52,587 nucleotides of DNA, taken from assembly GCA_052273485.1 (NCBI GenBank), contig DAVZID010000015.1:1-52587 (forward strand), written 5' to 3'. Shown piece by piece: positions 7,778-16,722 of the stretch. This DNA is from Anthropogastromicrobium sp052273485. GTDB taxonomy: Bacteria; Bacillota; Clostridia; Lachnospirales; Lachnospiraceae. The notes below the pieces were generated by a model, which saw only the letters and a list, made by a program, of their open reading frames with translations, had not been told where the DNA came from and did no database searches. The first letter of the stretch is position 1; every line of letters starts with the position of its first letter. Position numbers and translations under genes: made by a program.

Positions 7778-8698
7778 ATGATAAAGGTCATCGGTGTGCG
7801 TTTCCGCAGAGCCGGAAAGGTGTATTATTTTAATCCGCTTGATATGGATATTACAACGGGAATGCATGTTATTGTAGAGACAGCAAGAGGAGTAGAGTAC
7901 GGCTATGTCGTGCTTGGTGCGAAGGAGATGGATGAGGAGAAGGTATTTCAGCCATTAAAGTCCGTGATTCGCATTGCCACCCCTCAGGACGATAAAATCG
8001 CAGATGAAAACAGACAGAAGGAAAGGGAAGCGTTTAAAATCTGTCAGGAAAAGATTGCAAAGCATGGATTGGACATGAAGCTCATCGATGCGGAATATAC
8101 ATTTGACAACAATAAGGTCCTTTTTTATTTTACAGCGGACGGAAGAGTCGATTTTCGTGAACTGGTAAAGGATCTGGCATCGGTATTTCGCACGCGTATT
8201 GAGCTGCGTCAGATTGGCGTGCGCGATGAGGCAAAGATCATTGGCGGAATTGGCAGCTGCGGACGTCCGCTTTGCTGCAACACGTATTTGTCCGAGTTTG
8301 CGCCTGTTTCCATTAAGATGGCAAAGGAGCAAAATTTGTCTTTGAATCCGGTGAAGATTTCCGGTGTCTGTGGACGACTGATGTGCTGCTTAAAGAACGA
8401 GGAGGAAACCTACGAGTATTTAAACAGCAAGCTGCCGGGTGTCGGCGATTATGTGACAACAGATGACGGACTGAAGGGTGAGGTTTCAAGCGTTAGTGTA
8501 CTTCGCCAGGAAGTGAAGGTTATTGTTACGGTGAACAAGGATGAGAAGGAGATTCGCACCTATAAGGCTTCTCAGTTAAGATTTCGTCCACATAAAAGAA
8601 AAGACAAAGCACAGCTGTCCGATCAGGAGTTAAAGGAGCTTGAAAATCTGGATAAGCTTGACAAGAGAGAAGGGCGGTCTAAGCTGAATGACAAGTGA
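7778..8698 (+). CDS. ricT: PSP1 domain protein RicT (YaaT)
   Basis: In Bacillus subtilis RicT is part of the RicAFT (YmcA-YlbF-YaaT) complex that helps RNase Y process mRNA and influences sporulation and biofilm formation. The family's Cys-rich centre is clear: GSCGRPLCCNTYL, then SGVCGRLMCCL, ligands for iron-sulfur clusters in the complex. The C-terminal tail is Lys-rich. Its 306 residues exceed the 275 of B. subtilis because of this tail. It starts 18 bp after holB and ends overlapping trmN6 by 11 bp, so the genes are cotranscribed. Confidence 0.92.
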   Translation: MIKVIGVRFRRAGKVYYFNPLDMDITTGMHVIVETARGVEYGYVVLGAKEMDEEKVFQPLKSVIRIATPQDDKIADENRQKEREAFKICQEKIAKHGLDMKLIDAEYTFDNNKVLFYFTADGRVDFRELVKDLASVFRTRIELRQIGVRDEAKIIGGIGSCGRPLCCNTYLSEFAPVSIKMAKEQNLSLNPVKISGVCGRLMCCLKNEEETYEYLNSKLPGVGDYVTTDDGLKGEVSSVSVLRQEVKVIVTVNKDEKEIRTYKASQLRFRPHKRKDKAQLSDQELKELENLDKLDKREGRSKLNDK

Positions 8699-9437
8699 GC
8701 CAAAAACACTTAAGCCAGGCGAGCGATTGGACGATTTGGAGCGCGACGGGCTGATGTTGATTCAACATCCGGGGCGCTTCTGCTATGGTGTGGACGCGGT
8801 GATTCTCTCGTGGTTTGCAAGAGCCACTGAAGGGGAATGCGTGCTTGATCTTTGTACCGGAACGGGTGTTGTTCCGATTTTGATGACGGCAAAGACAAAG
8901 GCGGCGCATTTTACCGGGCTAGAGATTCAAGCGGAAGTCGCCGAGATGGCGGCGCGAAGCGTGGCACTCAATCATCTGGAAGAAAAAGTATCAATCGTCT
9001 GCGGTGATCTAAAACAGACAAAAGAATTGTTTGGAAAGAGTGCGTTTCAGGTAGTCACAGTTAACCCGCCATACATGGCAGGTGGCAGTGGACTTGTCGG
9101 CGGCGATTACAGTAAGGCTGTGTCGCGCCATGAGATTCTTTGTAATCTGGAGGATGTGATTCGAGAGAGTGTGCAGGTATTGGTACCGGGAGGACGCATG
9201 TATATGGTTCATCGTCCGTATCGTCTGGGAGATATCATCTGCCTGATGAAGCAGTATCGCATGTCGCCAAGGCGGATTTGTATGGTTCATCCAAAGCGCT
9301 CTCAGGAGGCAAATCTTGTGCTGATCGAAGGGATAAGAGGTGCAAACACGCAGATTCGTGTCGAGGCGCCGCTCATTTTATTTGATGAAAACGGACAGGA
9401 GAGCGACCAAATCAAAATGATTCATGGGAGATTGTAA
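8688..9437 (+). CDS. trmN6: tRNA1(Val) (adenine(37)-N6)-methyltransferase
   Basis: SAM-dependent class I methyltransferase of 249 residues, related to B. subtilis YabB and E. coli YfiC. The SAM-binding DLCTGTGVVP and the catalytic NPPY (in VVTVNPPYMAGG), typical of N6-adenine methyltransferases, are visible. The start lies inside the last codons of ricT (11-bp overlap), implying translational coupling. The target, A37 of a valine tRNA, is inferred from family and synteny. Confidence 0.88.
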   Translation: MTSEPKTLKPGERLDDLERDGLMLIQHPGRFCYGVDAVILSWFARATEGECVLDLCTGTGVVPILMTAKTKAAHFTGLEIQAEVAEMAARSVALNHLEEKVSIVCGDLKQTKELFGKSAFQVVTVNPPYMAGGSGLVGGDYSKAVSRHEILCNLEDVIRESVQVLVPGGRMYMVHRPYRLGDIICLMKQYRMSPRRICMVHPKRSQEANLVLIEGIRGANTQIRVEAPLILFDENGQESDQIKMIHGRL

Positions 9438-9516
9438 GTCAGAAAAGCCTTGAGGCGAAGATCTGGTGAGTTTGCCCGGATTGAATCAGAAGTGGACAAA
9501 AAGAAAGGAAAAATCT

Positions 9517-10365
9517 ATGGCAGGAATGCTTTATCTGTGTGCGACACCGATCGGGAATCTTGAAGATATTACATTTCGCGTGCTGCGTACCTTAAAGGAA
9601 GTCGATCTCATTGCGGCAGAGGATACCAGAAACAGCCAGAAGCTGTTGAATCATTTTGAGATTCATACGCCGATGACGAGCTATCATGAATACAACAAAT
9701 ACGATAAGGCCGATTATCTGGTGGGTCTTATGGCAGAAGGAAAAAATATTGCCTGCATTACCGATGCGGGAACACCGGGCATTTCGGATCCGGGTGAGGT
9801 GCTGGTGCAGAAATGCTATGAGGCTGGAATTAAGGTGACATCACTTCCGGGACCGGCAGCCTGTATCACGGCGCTTACGATGTCGGGTCTTTCCACGAGA
9901 CGTTTTGCCTTTGAAGCATTTCTTCCGGCGGACAAGAAGCAGCGTGCGCAGGTTCTTGAAGAATTGAAGGATGAGACGAGAACGATCATTCTCTATGAGG
10001 CGCCGCATCATCTTGTCAAGACGTTAGAGGAGCTTGTACAGGTGCTCGGGTCGCGCAAGGTGCGCATTTGCCGTGAGCTGACAAAGAAGCATGAGACCGT
10101 CTATGCAGATACGCTTGATGGCGCATTGGCGCATTATCGCGACGAGGAGGAGCCAAGAGGCGAGTGTGTTCTTGTAATCGAGGGTATGGACATCGAGAGC
10201 TTAAAGAAGCAAAAGCAGCAGTCTTGGGAAGAAATGACAATCGAGGAGCATATGGCGCTGTACGCGGATATGGACCGAAAGGAAGCCATGAAACAGGTCG
10301 CAAAGGATCGCGGCGTGAGCAAGAGAGACATTTATCACGCGTTATTAAAGTCAGAAAATGAGTAA
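9517..10365 (+). CDS. rsmI: 16S rRNA (cytidine(1402)-2'-O)-methyltransferase
   Basis: Tetrapyrrole-methylase-fold enzyme that 2'-O-methylates C1402 in the decoding centre of 16S rRNA. Family motifs are LYLCATPIGNLEDIT, AAEDTR, DAGTPGISDPG and SLPGPAA. The C-terminal helix-turn-helix-like tail (DRKEAMKQVAKDRGVSKRD) is typical. The start is ATG 9517, 7 nt after AAAGGA; an upstream in-frame GTG at 9466 would add 17 unlikely residues. It closes the holB operon. Confidence 0.94.
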   Translation: MAGMLYLCATPIGNLEDITFRVLRTLKEVDLIAAEDTRNSQKLLNHFEIHTPMTSYHEYNKYDKADYLVGLMAEGKNIACITDAGTPGISDPGEVLVQKCYEAGIKVTSLPGPAACITALTMSGLSTRRFAFEAFLPADKKQRAQVLEELKDETRTIILYEAPHHLVKTLEELVQVLGSRKVRICRELTKKHETVYADTLDGALAHYRDEEEPRGECVLVIEGMDIESLKKQKQQSWEEMTIEEHMALYADMDRKEAMKQVAKDRGVSKRDIYHALLKSENE

Positions 10366-10502
10366 AAACGAATCATGATGGAATGATCGTAAGATCAAAA
10401 ATGGATTAAAAAATAGGTTAATGGAAATGAATAAGGCATACAATCTTTCGTTTTGGATTAGAATAGCAGTGAATAGACTGCGAATTAGAGACGAAGGTTT
10501 GT

Positions 10503-11222
10503 ATGCTAAATTTTTTATGGACAGGAATGCTTGTGCTTGGAATTGTCTGGGGGATGGCGACCGGGCAGACAGAGGCAGTGAACGATGCGTTAATTGAGGG
10601 TGGAAAAGCAGCGGTGGAGCTGTGTATTGGCATGGCAGGCGTAGTTGCTGCCTGGTGTGGACTGATGGAAATTGCAAAGCGAAGTGGGATTGAGGCGGCG
10701 TTATCGAAAGGCTTACGTCCGATTGTCAAATTTTTATTTCCCAGAATTCCAGATGGGCATCCTGCAATGAATGCGATTTGTCTGAATCTGACGGCCAATA
10801 TTTTAGGACTTGGCTGGGCGGCGACACCGGCAGGGCTTGTGGCGATGAAAGAACTAAACGCATTAAAAAAGGAATTAGAAGAAAAAGGAAAAGAAAAACT
10901 GGATGAGAAATTAAAGGATGGTAGAAAAGAAAAAACAAGGAAGCGCTTAGGACAAACGAACGCAGATGCCGCGTCGGATGAGATGTGCACCTTCCTTGTG
11001 ATCAATATTTCTTCACTTCAATTGATTCCAGTCAATATGATCGCCTACCGGAGCAGCTGTGGATCGGCAGTTCCGGCGGCGATCGTAGGACCGGGAATAT
11101 TGGCAACGCTTGTGAGCACCGCAGCAGCGGTGCTCATTTGCCTGATTTTTATTCATTCTCCCCGAGCAGATGGCGGGCAACGTAAATACCGCTTGCGGAT
11201 GCATGGGACAGGGAATGAGTGA
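10503..11222 (+). CDS. spmA: Spore maturation protein SpmA (nucleoside-recognition domain)
   Basis: Membrane protein required for spore core dehydration in Bacillus. Several hydrophobic helices and conserved segments (CGLMEIAKRSG, LTANILGLGWAATPAGL, NISSLQLIPVNMIAYR) match the family. A lysine- and glutamate-rich loop of about 45 residues lies mid-protein. Normally spmB follows directly, but here the next gene is convergent. The last 25 or so codons of spmA run into the complement of that gene (74-bp overlap), giving a hydrophilic tail unlike the family. This suggests a rearrangement that removed spmB. The start is ATG 10503 with a weak AAGG ribosome site. Confidence 0.85.
   Translation: MLNFLWTGMLVLGIVWGMATGQTEAVNDALIEGGKAAVELCIGMAGVVAAWCGLMEIAKRSGIEAALSKGLRPIVKFLFPRIPDGHPAMNAICLNLTANILGLGWAATPAGLVAMKELNALKKELEEKGKEKLDEKLKDGRKEKTRKRLGQTNADAASDEMCTFLVINISSLQLIPVNMIAYRSSCGSAVPAAIVGPGILATLVSTAAAVLICLIFIHSPRADGGQRKYRLRMHGTGNE
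11113..11136 (+). terminator. Hairpin inside the 3' end of spmA
   Basis: Perfect 10-bp stem TGAGCACCGC, loop AGCA, GCGGTGCTCA. It is followed on the + strand by TTTGCCTGATTTTTATT. It lies within spmA coding sequence, so it may attenuate or terminate the convergent overlap. The T-tract is broken, hence modest confidence. Confidence 0.4.
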
Positions 11223-12528
11223 CACCACTTCCGTCACCAATTACAAAAAGATTCTTGTGACGAGTCTCAAGATGATTGTCAATCTGGACTTCCATGTTGT
11301 AGAACTTAACCTCAACACCGTAGAGAAGGGTATCGTCGTTTGCGGTACCAGGCGCAATGTTATCCAGTGCGTAGATCATCTCGATGATGCCATCAAGGAT
11401 ACGCTTTGGCATAACAAGGCTCAAATCACCAGGTGTCGCGTCAAGAGTCGGTGTTAAAAAGGACTCTGCGATACGCTTTGGGTTGCTTCGCTGGCCGCGG
11501 ATCAGATCGCCAAAGCGCTGAACCATAACACCGCCGCCGAGCATGTTGGATAAGCGAGCGATGCTCTCGCCGTACTCATTGCTGTCCTTAAACGGCTCGG
11601 TGAAGTGCTTGGAGACAAGCAGGGCAAAGTTTGTATTTTTGGTATGAAGAGCTGGGTTTTCGTAGCTGTGGCCATTTACCGTGATGATACCGTTCGTGTT
11701 TTCAGTAACGACAGCGCCCTTTGGATTCATACAGAAAGTACGTACGCGGTCTTGATATTTTTCCGTCTGGTAAACGATCTTGCTCTCATATAGTTCGTCT
11801 GTGATTGGGGCAAATACTTCAGCAGGAAGCTCGACACGCACACCGATATCGACACGGCTGGAGTTGGTTGGGATTTCAAGGTTGTGGCAGATCTGCTCCA
11901 TCCATTTGCTTCCGCTTCGACCAACTGAGATAATACATTTCTCGCAGGTATAGGTTTCCTCATCGGTCACGATTTCATAGTTGCCGTTGTCTAAAATCTT
12001 TACATCGTGAACTGGTGTCAGGAAGTAGAAATCAACCTTATCCTTTAACAGGTTGTAGAGATTGCCAAGAACCTCATAGTTCTTATCGGTTCCGAGGTGA
12101 CGAACGGATGCCTCAAGAAGATGCAGGTTATGCTGCAAACAGACACGCTTAAAGCTTGAATTTGCAGAGGAATACAGACGTGTTCCCTCACCGCCGTAAG
12201 CCATGTTGATCTCATCGACATACTCCATCAGTTCAGTAGCTGTCTTTTTTCCGATATACTCGTAAAGGGTGCCGCCGAATTCGTTTGTGATGTTGTACTT
12301 TCCATCGGAGAATGCACCGGCTCCGCCGAAGCCATTCATGATTGCGCAGGTCTTGCAGTGAACACACTTGGTTATGCGCTTGCCATCGATCGGGCACTTT
12401 CTTTTTTCAAGGCGATTTCCAGCCTCAAAAACAGCGATTTTTAAATCGGATCGTTTGGTTGCCAGCTCGTATGCAGAAAAAATACCACCAGGACCGGCAC
12501 CGATAATAATAATGTCATAATATTTCAT
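11149..12528 (-). CDS. FAD-dependent oxidoreductase (COG2509-like)
   Basis: Cytoplasmic flavoprotein of 459 residues; the true substrate is unknown for this family. The N-terminal Rossmann motif IIIGAGPGGI (residues 7-16) binds FAD, and GDGSGVTHSL near the C-terminus is the second FAD-binding segment. A four-Cys cluster (CPIDGKRITKCVHCKTC) sits near residue 45 and could hold metal or a disulfide. Its 3' end overlaps spmA by 74 bp on the opposite strand. It is transcribed divergently from degV across a 187-bp spacer that contains an inverted TTTCACT/AGTGAAA pair. Confidence 0.88.
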   Translation of the reverse strand: MKYYDIIIIGAGPGGIFSAYELATKRSDLKIAVFEAGNRLEKRKCPIDGKRITKCVHCKTCAIMNGFGGAGAFSDGKYNITNEFGGTLYEYIGKKTATELMEYVDEINMAYGGEGTRLYSSANSSFKRVCLQHNLHLLEASVRHLGTDKNYEVLGNLYNLLKDKVDFYFLTPVHDVKILDNGNYEIVTDEETYTCEKCIISVGRSGSKWMEQICHNLEIPTNSSRVDIGVRVELPAEVFAPITDELYESKIVYQTEKYQDRVRTFCMNPKGAVVTENTNGIITVNGHSYENPALHTKNTNFALLVSKHFTEPFKDSNEYGESIARLSNMLGGGVMVQRFGDLIRGQRSNPKRIAESFLTPTLDATPGDLSLVMPKRILDGIIEMIYALDNIAPGTANDDTLLYGVEVKFYNMEVQIDNHLETRHKNLFVIGDGSGVTHSLSHASASGIYVARHLLGENE

Positions 12529-12560
12529 AAAAATCCTCGTTTCTGCGCAAAAAGACTTTC

Positions 12561-12624
12561 TTTCACTGAGGGGAGATGATATAATAAAAAATAAGGGTTT
12601 AACACTTTATTCCACTGAGTGAAA
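12561..12624. promoter_or_regulatory. Possible operator pair in the divergent spacer
   Basis: TTTCACT at 12561-12567 and its inverted copy AGTGAAA at 12618-12624, in the intergenic region between the FAD oxidoreductase and degV. The second site is part of the palindrome CACT-G-AGTG. No regulator can be named. Confidence 0.25.
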
Positions 12625-12715
12625 TATTGCGCTCATATTACACTTTATTATAAAGCAAGCTCAAATTATCTGTCAAGCGCTTAAAAGAGACAGATGGGAA
12701 AAGAGAGGAAATACG

Positions 12716-13594
12716 TTGAAGACAGTTGGTATTATGACTGACAGCCATAGCAGCATTAAGCCGAAGGAAGCACAGGAAAAAGGAATTTTTTTGCTGCCGA
12801 TGCCGTTTTATATTGATGATGAATGTTACTATGAAAATGTGAATCTGACGCAGGCTGAGTTTTTTGAGAAGATGAAGGGCAAGGCAAAGGTCAGCACATC
12901 ACAGCCGTCCCCAGAGGCGGTTATGCAGATGTGGGATGAGGCGCTCAAGCAGTATGATGAACTCGTATACATACCGATCAGCAGTGGCTTATCGGGTTCG
13001 TGTTCCACAGCGTCAATGTTGGCGCAAGAAGATGAGTATGAGGGCCGCGTCTTTGTGGTTGACAATGGCCGTGTGGCAACACCGCTTCATCGAAGCGTTC
13101 TTGATGCGATTGAATTAGTAAAGCAGGGCTGCAGCGCAAAGGAAGTAAAAGAGACGCTGGAAAAATATAGAGAAAAAACGGTCGTATATGTGGCAGTTGA
13201 GACGCTGGAATATTTAAAGAGAGGCGGTCGCGTATCGGCAACATCGGCTGTTCTTGGCGGGCTCTTAAACATCAAGCCAATTTTAAAGTTTGATGTCGGT
13301 ATGCTGGATGTGTTCCAGAAATGCAGAGGCTTTGTTAAGGCAAAGCATGCAATGATCGATGCGATGAAGCACGATTTGGAGACCGTTTTTGCAAAGGAGT
13401 ATGCGGCTGGTGAGGTTTATCTTTTGGCGGCAACGAGTGCAGCAAAAGAGGTAACCGAAAGTTGGATTGAAGAGATCCGAGCTGCTTTTCCTGGAATGGA
13501 AGTGATGTGTGATGATCTGTCACTTGGTGTATCCTGTCATATTGGACCGGGGGGCCTTGGAATTGGATGCTCCTGTAGACCAAAGAGAAGCTGA
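12716..13594 (+). CDS. DegV family fatty-acid-binding protein
   Basis: Homologues (FakB) present fatty acids to the FakA kinase for phospholipid synthesis. Diagnostic segments are MTDSHSSI at the N-terminus, STSQPSPE, ISSGLSGSCSTA, and VETLEYLKRGGRVS with LNIKPIL. At 292 residues the length is typical. The start codon is TTG at 12716, supported by GAGAGGA 6 nt upstream; the first in-frame ATG (12734) would cut into the first beta strand. No FakA gene is nearby. It ends at a strong bidirectional terminator. Confidence 0.92.
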   Translation: MKTVGIMTDSHSSIKPKEAQEKGIFLLPMPFYIDDECYYENVNLTQAEFFEKMKGKAKVSTSQPSPEAVMQMWDEALKQYDELVYIPISSGLSGSCSTASMLAQEDEYEGRVFVVDNGRVATPLHRSVLDAIELVKQGCSAKEVKETLEKYREKTVVYVAVETLEYLKRGGRVSATSAVLGGLLNIKPILKFDVGMLDVFQKCRGFVKAKHAMIDAMKHDLETVFAKEYAAGEVYLLAATSAAKEVTESWIEEIRAAFPGMEVMCDDLSLGVSCHIGPGGLGIGCSCRPKRS

Positions 13595-13653
13595 TAAGTC
13601 GATTCTTCTTGAGAAAGATCACGAGTTTTAATGTGAAAATCTTAAAATAAAGA

Positions 13654-13690
13654 GCTGACGTACATTATAAAATGTGCGTCAGCCTTTTTT
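13654..13690. terminator. Bidirectional terminator between degV and the CmpB-like gene
   Basis: 13-bp stem GCTGACGTACATT (13654-13666), loop ATAA, AATGTGCGTCAGC (13671-13683), with one G-T wobble. It is followed by CTTTTTTC on the + strand and by TCTTTATTTT on the - strand. It serves both convergent genes. Confidence 0.9.
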
Positions 13691-13691
13691 C

Positions 13692-14600
13692 TTATTGCTG
13701 TTTGTTGTTTTTATTCAGTCCAACCTGCTCTTTTAAGACATTCAATGCATCGGCATACTTGCGGGAGGTCAACATTGGATTTCCCTTTAAGAGAATGACC
13801 TTACGAAAATTCATGCGCTTTGCGATTGTACTTTTTAATTCGCCAAGGTAAGAAAAGCGCTCTTTCAGGCGGATAACATCGGCTGCTTTTTCTTTCGGAA
13901 CGAGACCGGAAAGCTTTTCAAGGTATTCGGAAACAGAAGCCTGAAACTCCTCGAGGCGGGCGTTTTCTGGCTTTTTGATTGTGCCAAGCTTGTCGCGAAG
14001 CGTCTCGCTGACAGAATCGGTCAGTACGGTAAAGCGTTCGCGCAGCTTTTCGGCATCGGACTTGAGATTGGTAAGCGACTCGAGAATCTGGCGCAGATCC
14101 ATGGCGGCATGGAAGGATGATGCGAAATCAACGGCAAATACGATTGTAATTACAATCAGTGCACCAAAACACACGGTTTGTGGGATTTGCTCCAGCAAAG
14201 CGCTGACGCGCGGGTGGACAACGCGAATTAAAAGAAGCGTGAATACACCCCATGCTAACGAGGAGCTTAAGCAGATATGCCCTTGAATGTTAAACTTCTT
14301 GTCGCTGTAATCCCAGTAACGAACCTGAAAGAGAGCTTCCATAACGACACCTGTGACATACTCAAGCAGTGTAGCGGCAAACATTCCCAGAAAGAAAATG
14401 CCGATATCAGATGAGCGCACCGGATAGGTGACACAGAGCATCATGACAGCGCCACTTCCGTAAATCGGAAGCATTGGTCCGGTCAGAAAACCTCTGTTTG
14501 TCAGCTGTCGCTTGCAGACGGAGACGTAGCTGGATTCCCAGATCCAACCGATAAAGCTGTAGAAAAAGAAATACAGTAAAAGATGTGCATAGGCAGTCAT
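13692..14600 (-). CDS. CmpB-type putative ABC-transporter membrane protein
   Basis: Integral membrane protein with an N-terminal half of about five hydrophobic helices, including the family-typical FFFYSFIGWIWESSY and TNRGFLTGPMLPIYG. It matches the putative ABC-transporter type IV family (CmpB/YmaF-like). The C-terminal third is cytoplasmic and rich in charged heptads, likely coiled coil. Function is unknown. The start at 14600 leaves 13 nt after GGAGG; the ATG at 14612 leaves only one. It is the last gene of a minus-strand run after the amidase and Sfp-type genes. Confidence 0.8.
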   Translation of the reverse strand: MTAYAHLLLYFFFYSFIGWIWESSYVSVCKRQLTNRGFLTGPMLPIYGSGAVMMLCVTYPVRSSDIGIFFLGMFAATLLEYVTGVVMEALFQVRYWDYSDKKFNIQGHICLSSSLAWGVFTLLLIRVVHPRVSALLEQIPQTVCFGALIVITIVFAVDFASSFHAAMDLRQILESLTNLKSDAEKLRERFTVLTDSVSETLRDKLGTIKKPENARLEEFQASVSEYLEKLSGLVPKEKAADVIRLKERFSYLGELKSTIAKRMNFRKVILLKGNPMLTSRKYADALNVLKEQVGLNKNNKQQ

Positions 14601-14670
14601 AGAACAAACCATCCCTCCTTAATTTTGAAATCGTAATAATGCCATCTGTCAGTGTAAATGATATCCTTTC

Positions 14671-15378
14671 TCATTGCAAGTGTTTATAGCAGATACAAGA
14701 AAGATATTCTGAAAAATAATCCGAAGTGTATTGAGAAGAACTGCTAGATGACGGAGAGAGGGAGTTATAAGTTTTTTTACAGGAATCTGGCAGGGGATGA
14801 TGCTCAATTGCCCAGACGGAGCCATCATCAAGGCGGATCGAGCCACCATTACTTAAATCATATGTGGCAGCATTTGCATCAATTCCAGTTCCGATCGCCT
14901 TTAAGAAGGCTTCCTTGGCCGTCCACAGACGAAGAAATTCATGGTTTCGTGCATCGCCCTCGGGCAGTGATAAGAGACGTGCTAATTCTTGTGGATGAAA
15001 TACATGGTGGGAAAGAATGGCCTTATGAAGGCGCTCAATGTCGCAGCCGACAGGGGCATCACTTATCGCAAGCATCACAAAGTCATTGCTGTGCGAGAGA
15101 TTAAAAAATGGAACAGGCAGAGTGGAAATAGTAGAGTCCAAGTCGGGCCGATACAAAACCGATGGCTTTCCCGCAGCGTTGTAGGAGACCGTGAAATATT
15201 CGGGGTGTTTGTGGTAGAGATGCTCCCATAAAAGCAGCCCAGCGGCGGCACAGCGTTTTTTGTCCGCCTCAAAACGAAAAGAAAACAGCTGCTCTCGGCG
15301 CTTCGGTTGAAGCGTCGAAAGCAACTGCTCATTGATTACAATATCGTGAACGGATTGGTAATAAATTTGAACAGCCAT
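14671..15378 (-). CDS. 4'-phosphopantetheinyl transferase, Sfp type
   Basis: Transfers the phosphopantetheine arm of CoA to the serine of carrier proteins. All family landmarks are present: NLSHS (93-97), the Mg-binding VGCDIE (Asp113, Glu115) and the WTAKEAFLK segment (152-160). The length of 235 residues is Sfp-like rather than AcpS-like. No polyketide or peptide synthase is visible nearby, so its carrier protein is unknown; it could be the housekeeping transferase. It starts 6 bp after the amidase stop, so the two are cotranscribed. Confidence 0.92.
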   Translation of the reverse strand: MAVQIYYQSVHDIVINEQLLSTLQPKRREQLFSFRFEADKKRCAAAGLLLWEHLYHKHPEYFTVSYNAAGKPSVLYRPDLDSTISTLPVPFFNLSHSNDFVMLAISDAPVGCDIERLHKAILSHHVFHPQELARLLSLPEGDARNHEFLRLWTAKEAFLKAIGTGIDANAATYDLSNGGSIRLDDGSVWAIEHHPLPDSCKKTYNSLSPSSSSSSQYTSDYFSEYLSCICYKHLQ

Positions 15379-15384
15379 AGTGGG

Positions 15385-16566
15385 TTATCTCCCAAAGTAA
15401 GCGTCAATGCCGTTTGCAAGACCCTGTGCAATCAATGCCTGAAACTCAGGATTTGCCATCTTTTGATCTTCTTCCGGATTTGACATAAAGCCCATCTCAA
15501 CGATCGTAACTGGGATGGTGCACCAGTTGATTCCAGTCATGCTATCATCCTGCAGCAGACCTTTGTTTGCAAGGCCGGTTGTGGAACAGTAGAAGGAAAG
15601 CATTGTGGAGGCCAGTGTGTTGCTTGCAGAAATCACGTCTGCGGATAGATATGGATTGGCAGCAGACGGTGCATAGAACATGGCACCGTTTACAGAAGAA
15701 TCATCGGAGCTGTTTGCATGGATGCGGACGAAAATCTCGGCACCACTCTCATTTGCATAAACAGCACGCTCGGCATTGCTCATCGGGCAGTCATTTGTTG
15801 TTCGGATCATGACAACCTGATAGCCACGATTTACTAACTCCTGCTGAAGCATCTGAGAAACATCTAAGTTTAACTGGTACTCAGCAAGGCCAGTTGAAAT
15901 ACCGCTTGTGCCAGTGGTCAGCTTTGCCTTCATGACAGAGGAACCAGGTCCGTTTGGCTCCTGTTCGCTGATACCTGCCTGCTGGTGTCCTGCGTCAATA
16001 CACACAATATGTCCATTTGTGGATGTCTGGTTTGCATTTGCTGTATTTTCATCAGATGCTGGCACAGCAGGTGCAGCGGTATCAACCGCTGCGTCACCTA
16101 CCTGATCTGGAGAGGATACAAGAAAATCTGCTTTTACGTAGCCGTCCATCGTGGTACTGTGAATCTGCACCCATCCGTCCTCGGCAAGAGCAAGGATGCG
16201 AACCTCCTCCCCGCGATAAAGCTCACCAATCTTATTGCCTTCAGTGGAAGGATAATCACGGATGTTGAGTGAATCGGTATTGACATACCAGATATCCCCG
16301 ACAGCAAGTTCTTTCGAAGCAACAGAAGCCTCAGTAGATTCTTCAGTGGATGCCTCCGTACTTTCTTCGGTGGATTCTTCGGTAGAAGCCTCAGTAGACG
16401 CTTCAGTGGAAGCTTCTGTGCCTGCTTCTGTTTGGGATTCTGTTTCTGCTACAGACTGGGTCTGTGCGCTTGGGTTATAGTATTCAGTTTCTTTTTTGCA
16501 TCCAGCCAGTCCAGATAAAAGAGCAGCGGACAGTACGAATGCAGGAATTAAACGAAATTTTTTCAT
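15385..16566 (-). CDS. N-acetylmuramoyl-L-alanine amidase lipoprotein (SH3 + Amidase_3)
   Basis: Surface peptidoglycan hydrolase of 393 residues. It has a lipoprotein signal with lipobox LAGC (Cys23), then a Thr/Ser/Glu linker of nine four-residue repeats (47-81). A bacterial SH3 domain follows (about 88-150, with SLNIRDYPSTEGNKIG), then a zinc amidase domain from about 193. The amidase shows DAGH, a Glu in AEYQLNL, the His in VRIHANSS and the terminal Glu in TIVEMGFMSN. The start at 16566 lies 8 nt after AGGAGG; the ORF open to 16587 has no better site. The promoter is at 16599-16627. Confidence 0.93.
   Translation of the reverse strand: MKKFRLIPAFVLSAALLSGLAGCKKETEYYNPSAQTQSVAETESQTEAGTEASTEASTEASTEESTEESTEASTEESTEASVASKELAVGDIWYVNTDSLNIRDYPSTEGNKIGELYRGEEVRILALAEDGWVQIHSTTMDGYVKADFLVSSPDQVGDAAVDTAAPAVPASDENTANANQTSTNGHIVCIDAGHQQAGISEQEPNGPGSSVMKAKLTTGTSGISTGLAEYQLNLDVSQMLQQELVNRGYQVVMIRTTNDCPMSNAERAVYANESGAEIFVRIHANSSDDSSVNGAMFYAPSAANPYLSADVISASNTLASTMLSFYCSTTGLANKGLLQDDSMTGINWCTIPVTIVEMGFMSNPEEDQKMANPEFQALIAQGLANGIDAYFGR
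16324..16428 (-). repeat. 12-bp tandem repeat encoding the amidase linker
   Basis: Nine imperfect units of 12 bp, each encoding E-A/E-S/G-T, within the amidase gene. The number of units is likely to vary between strains through slippage. Confidence 0.75.
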
Positions 16567-16598
16567 AAATGAACCCTCCTGGTACATAAGTTAGTTTT

Positions 16599-16627
16599 AT
16601 TGTACTTTGTTTCTATAAAAAAAGCAA
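16599..16627 (-). promoter_or_regulatory. Amidase operon promoter
   Basis: On the minus strand: TTGCTT (16627-16622), 17-bp spacer, TACAAT (16604-16599), ending 32 bp before the amidase ATG. Confidence 0.6.
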
Positions 16628-16722
16628 GATAAAACGCGGTACTTGTAGGATTGAAAGGTTTTCTTAAGAATACTTGTAACGAAGAATAAAATGAGGTAGA
16701 ATAAAGTCGCAAAAGCAAAAAA

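Noticed and set aside
16324..16428. CRISPR-like array
   Set aside because: Short 12-bp units in frame with the amidase linker and no spacers.
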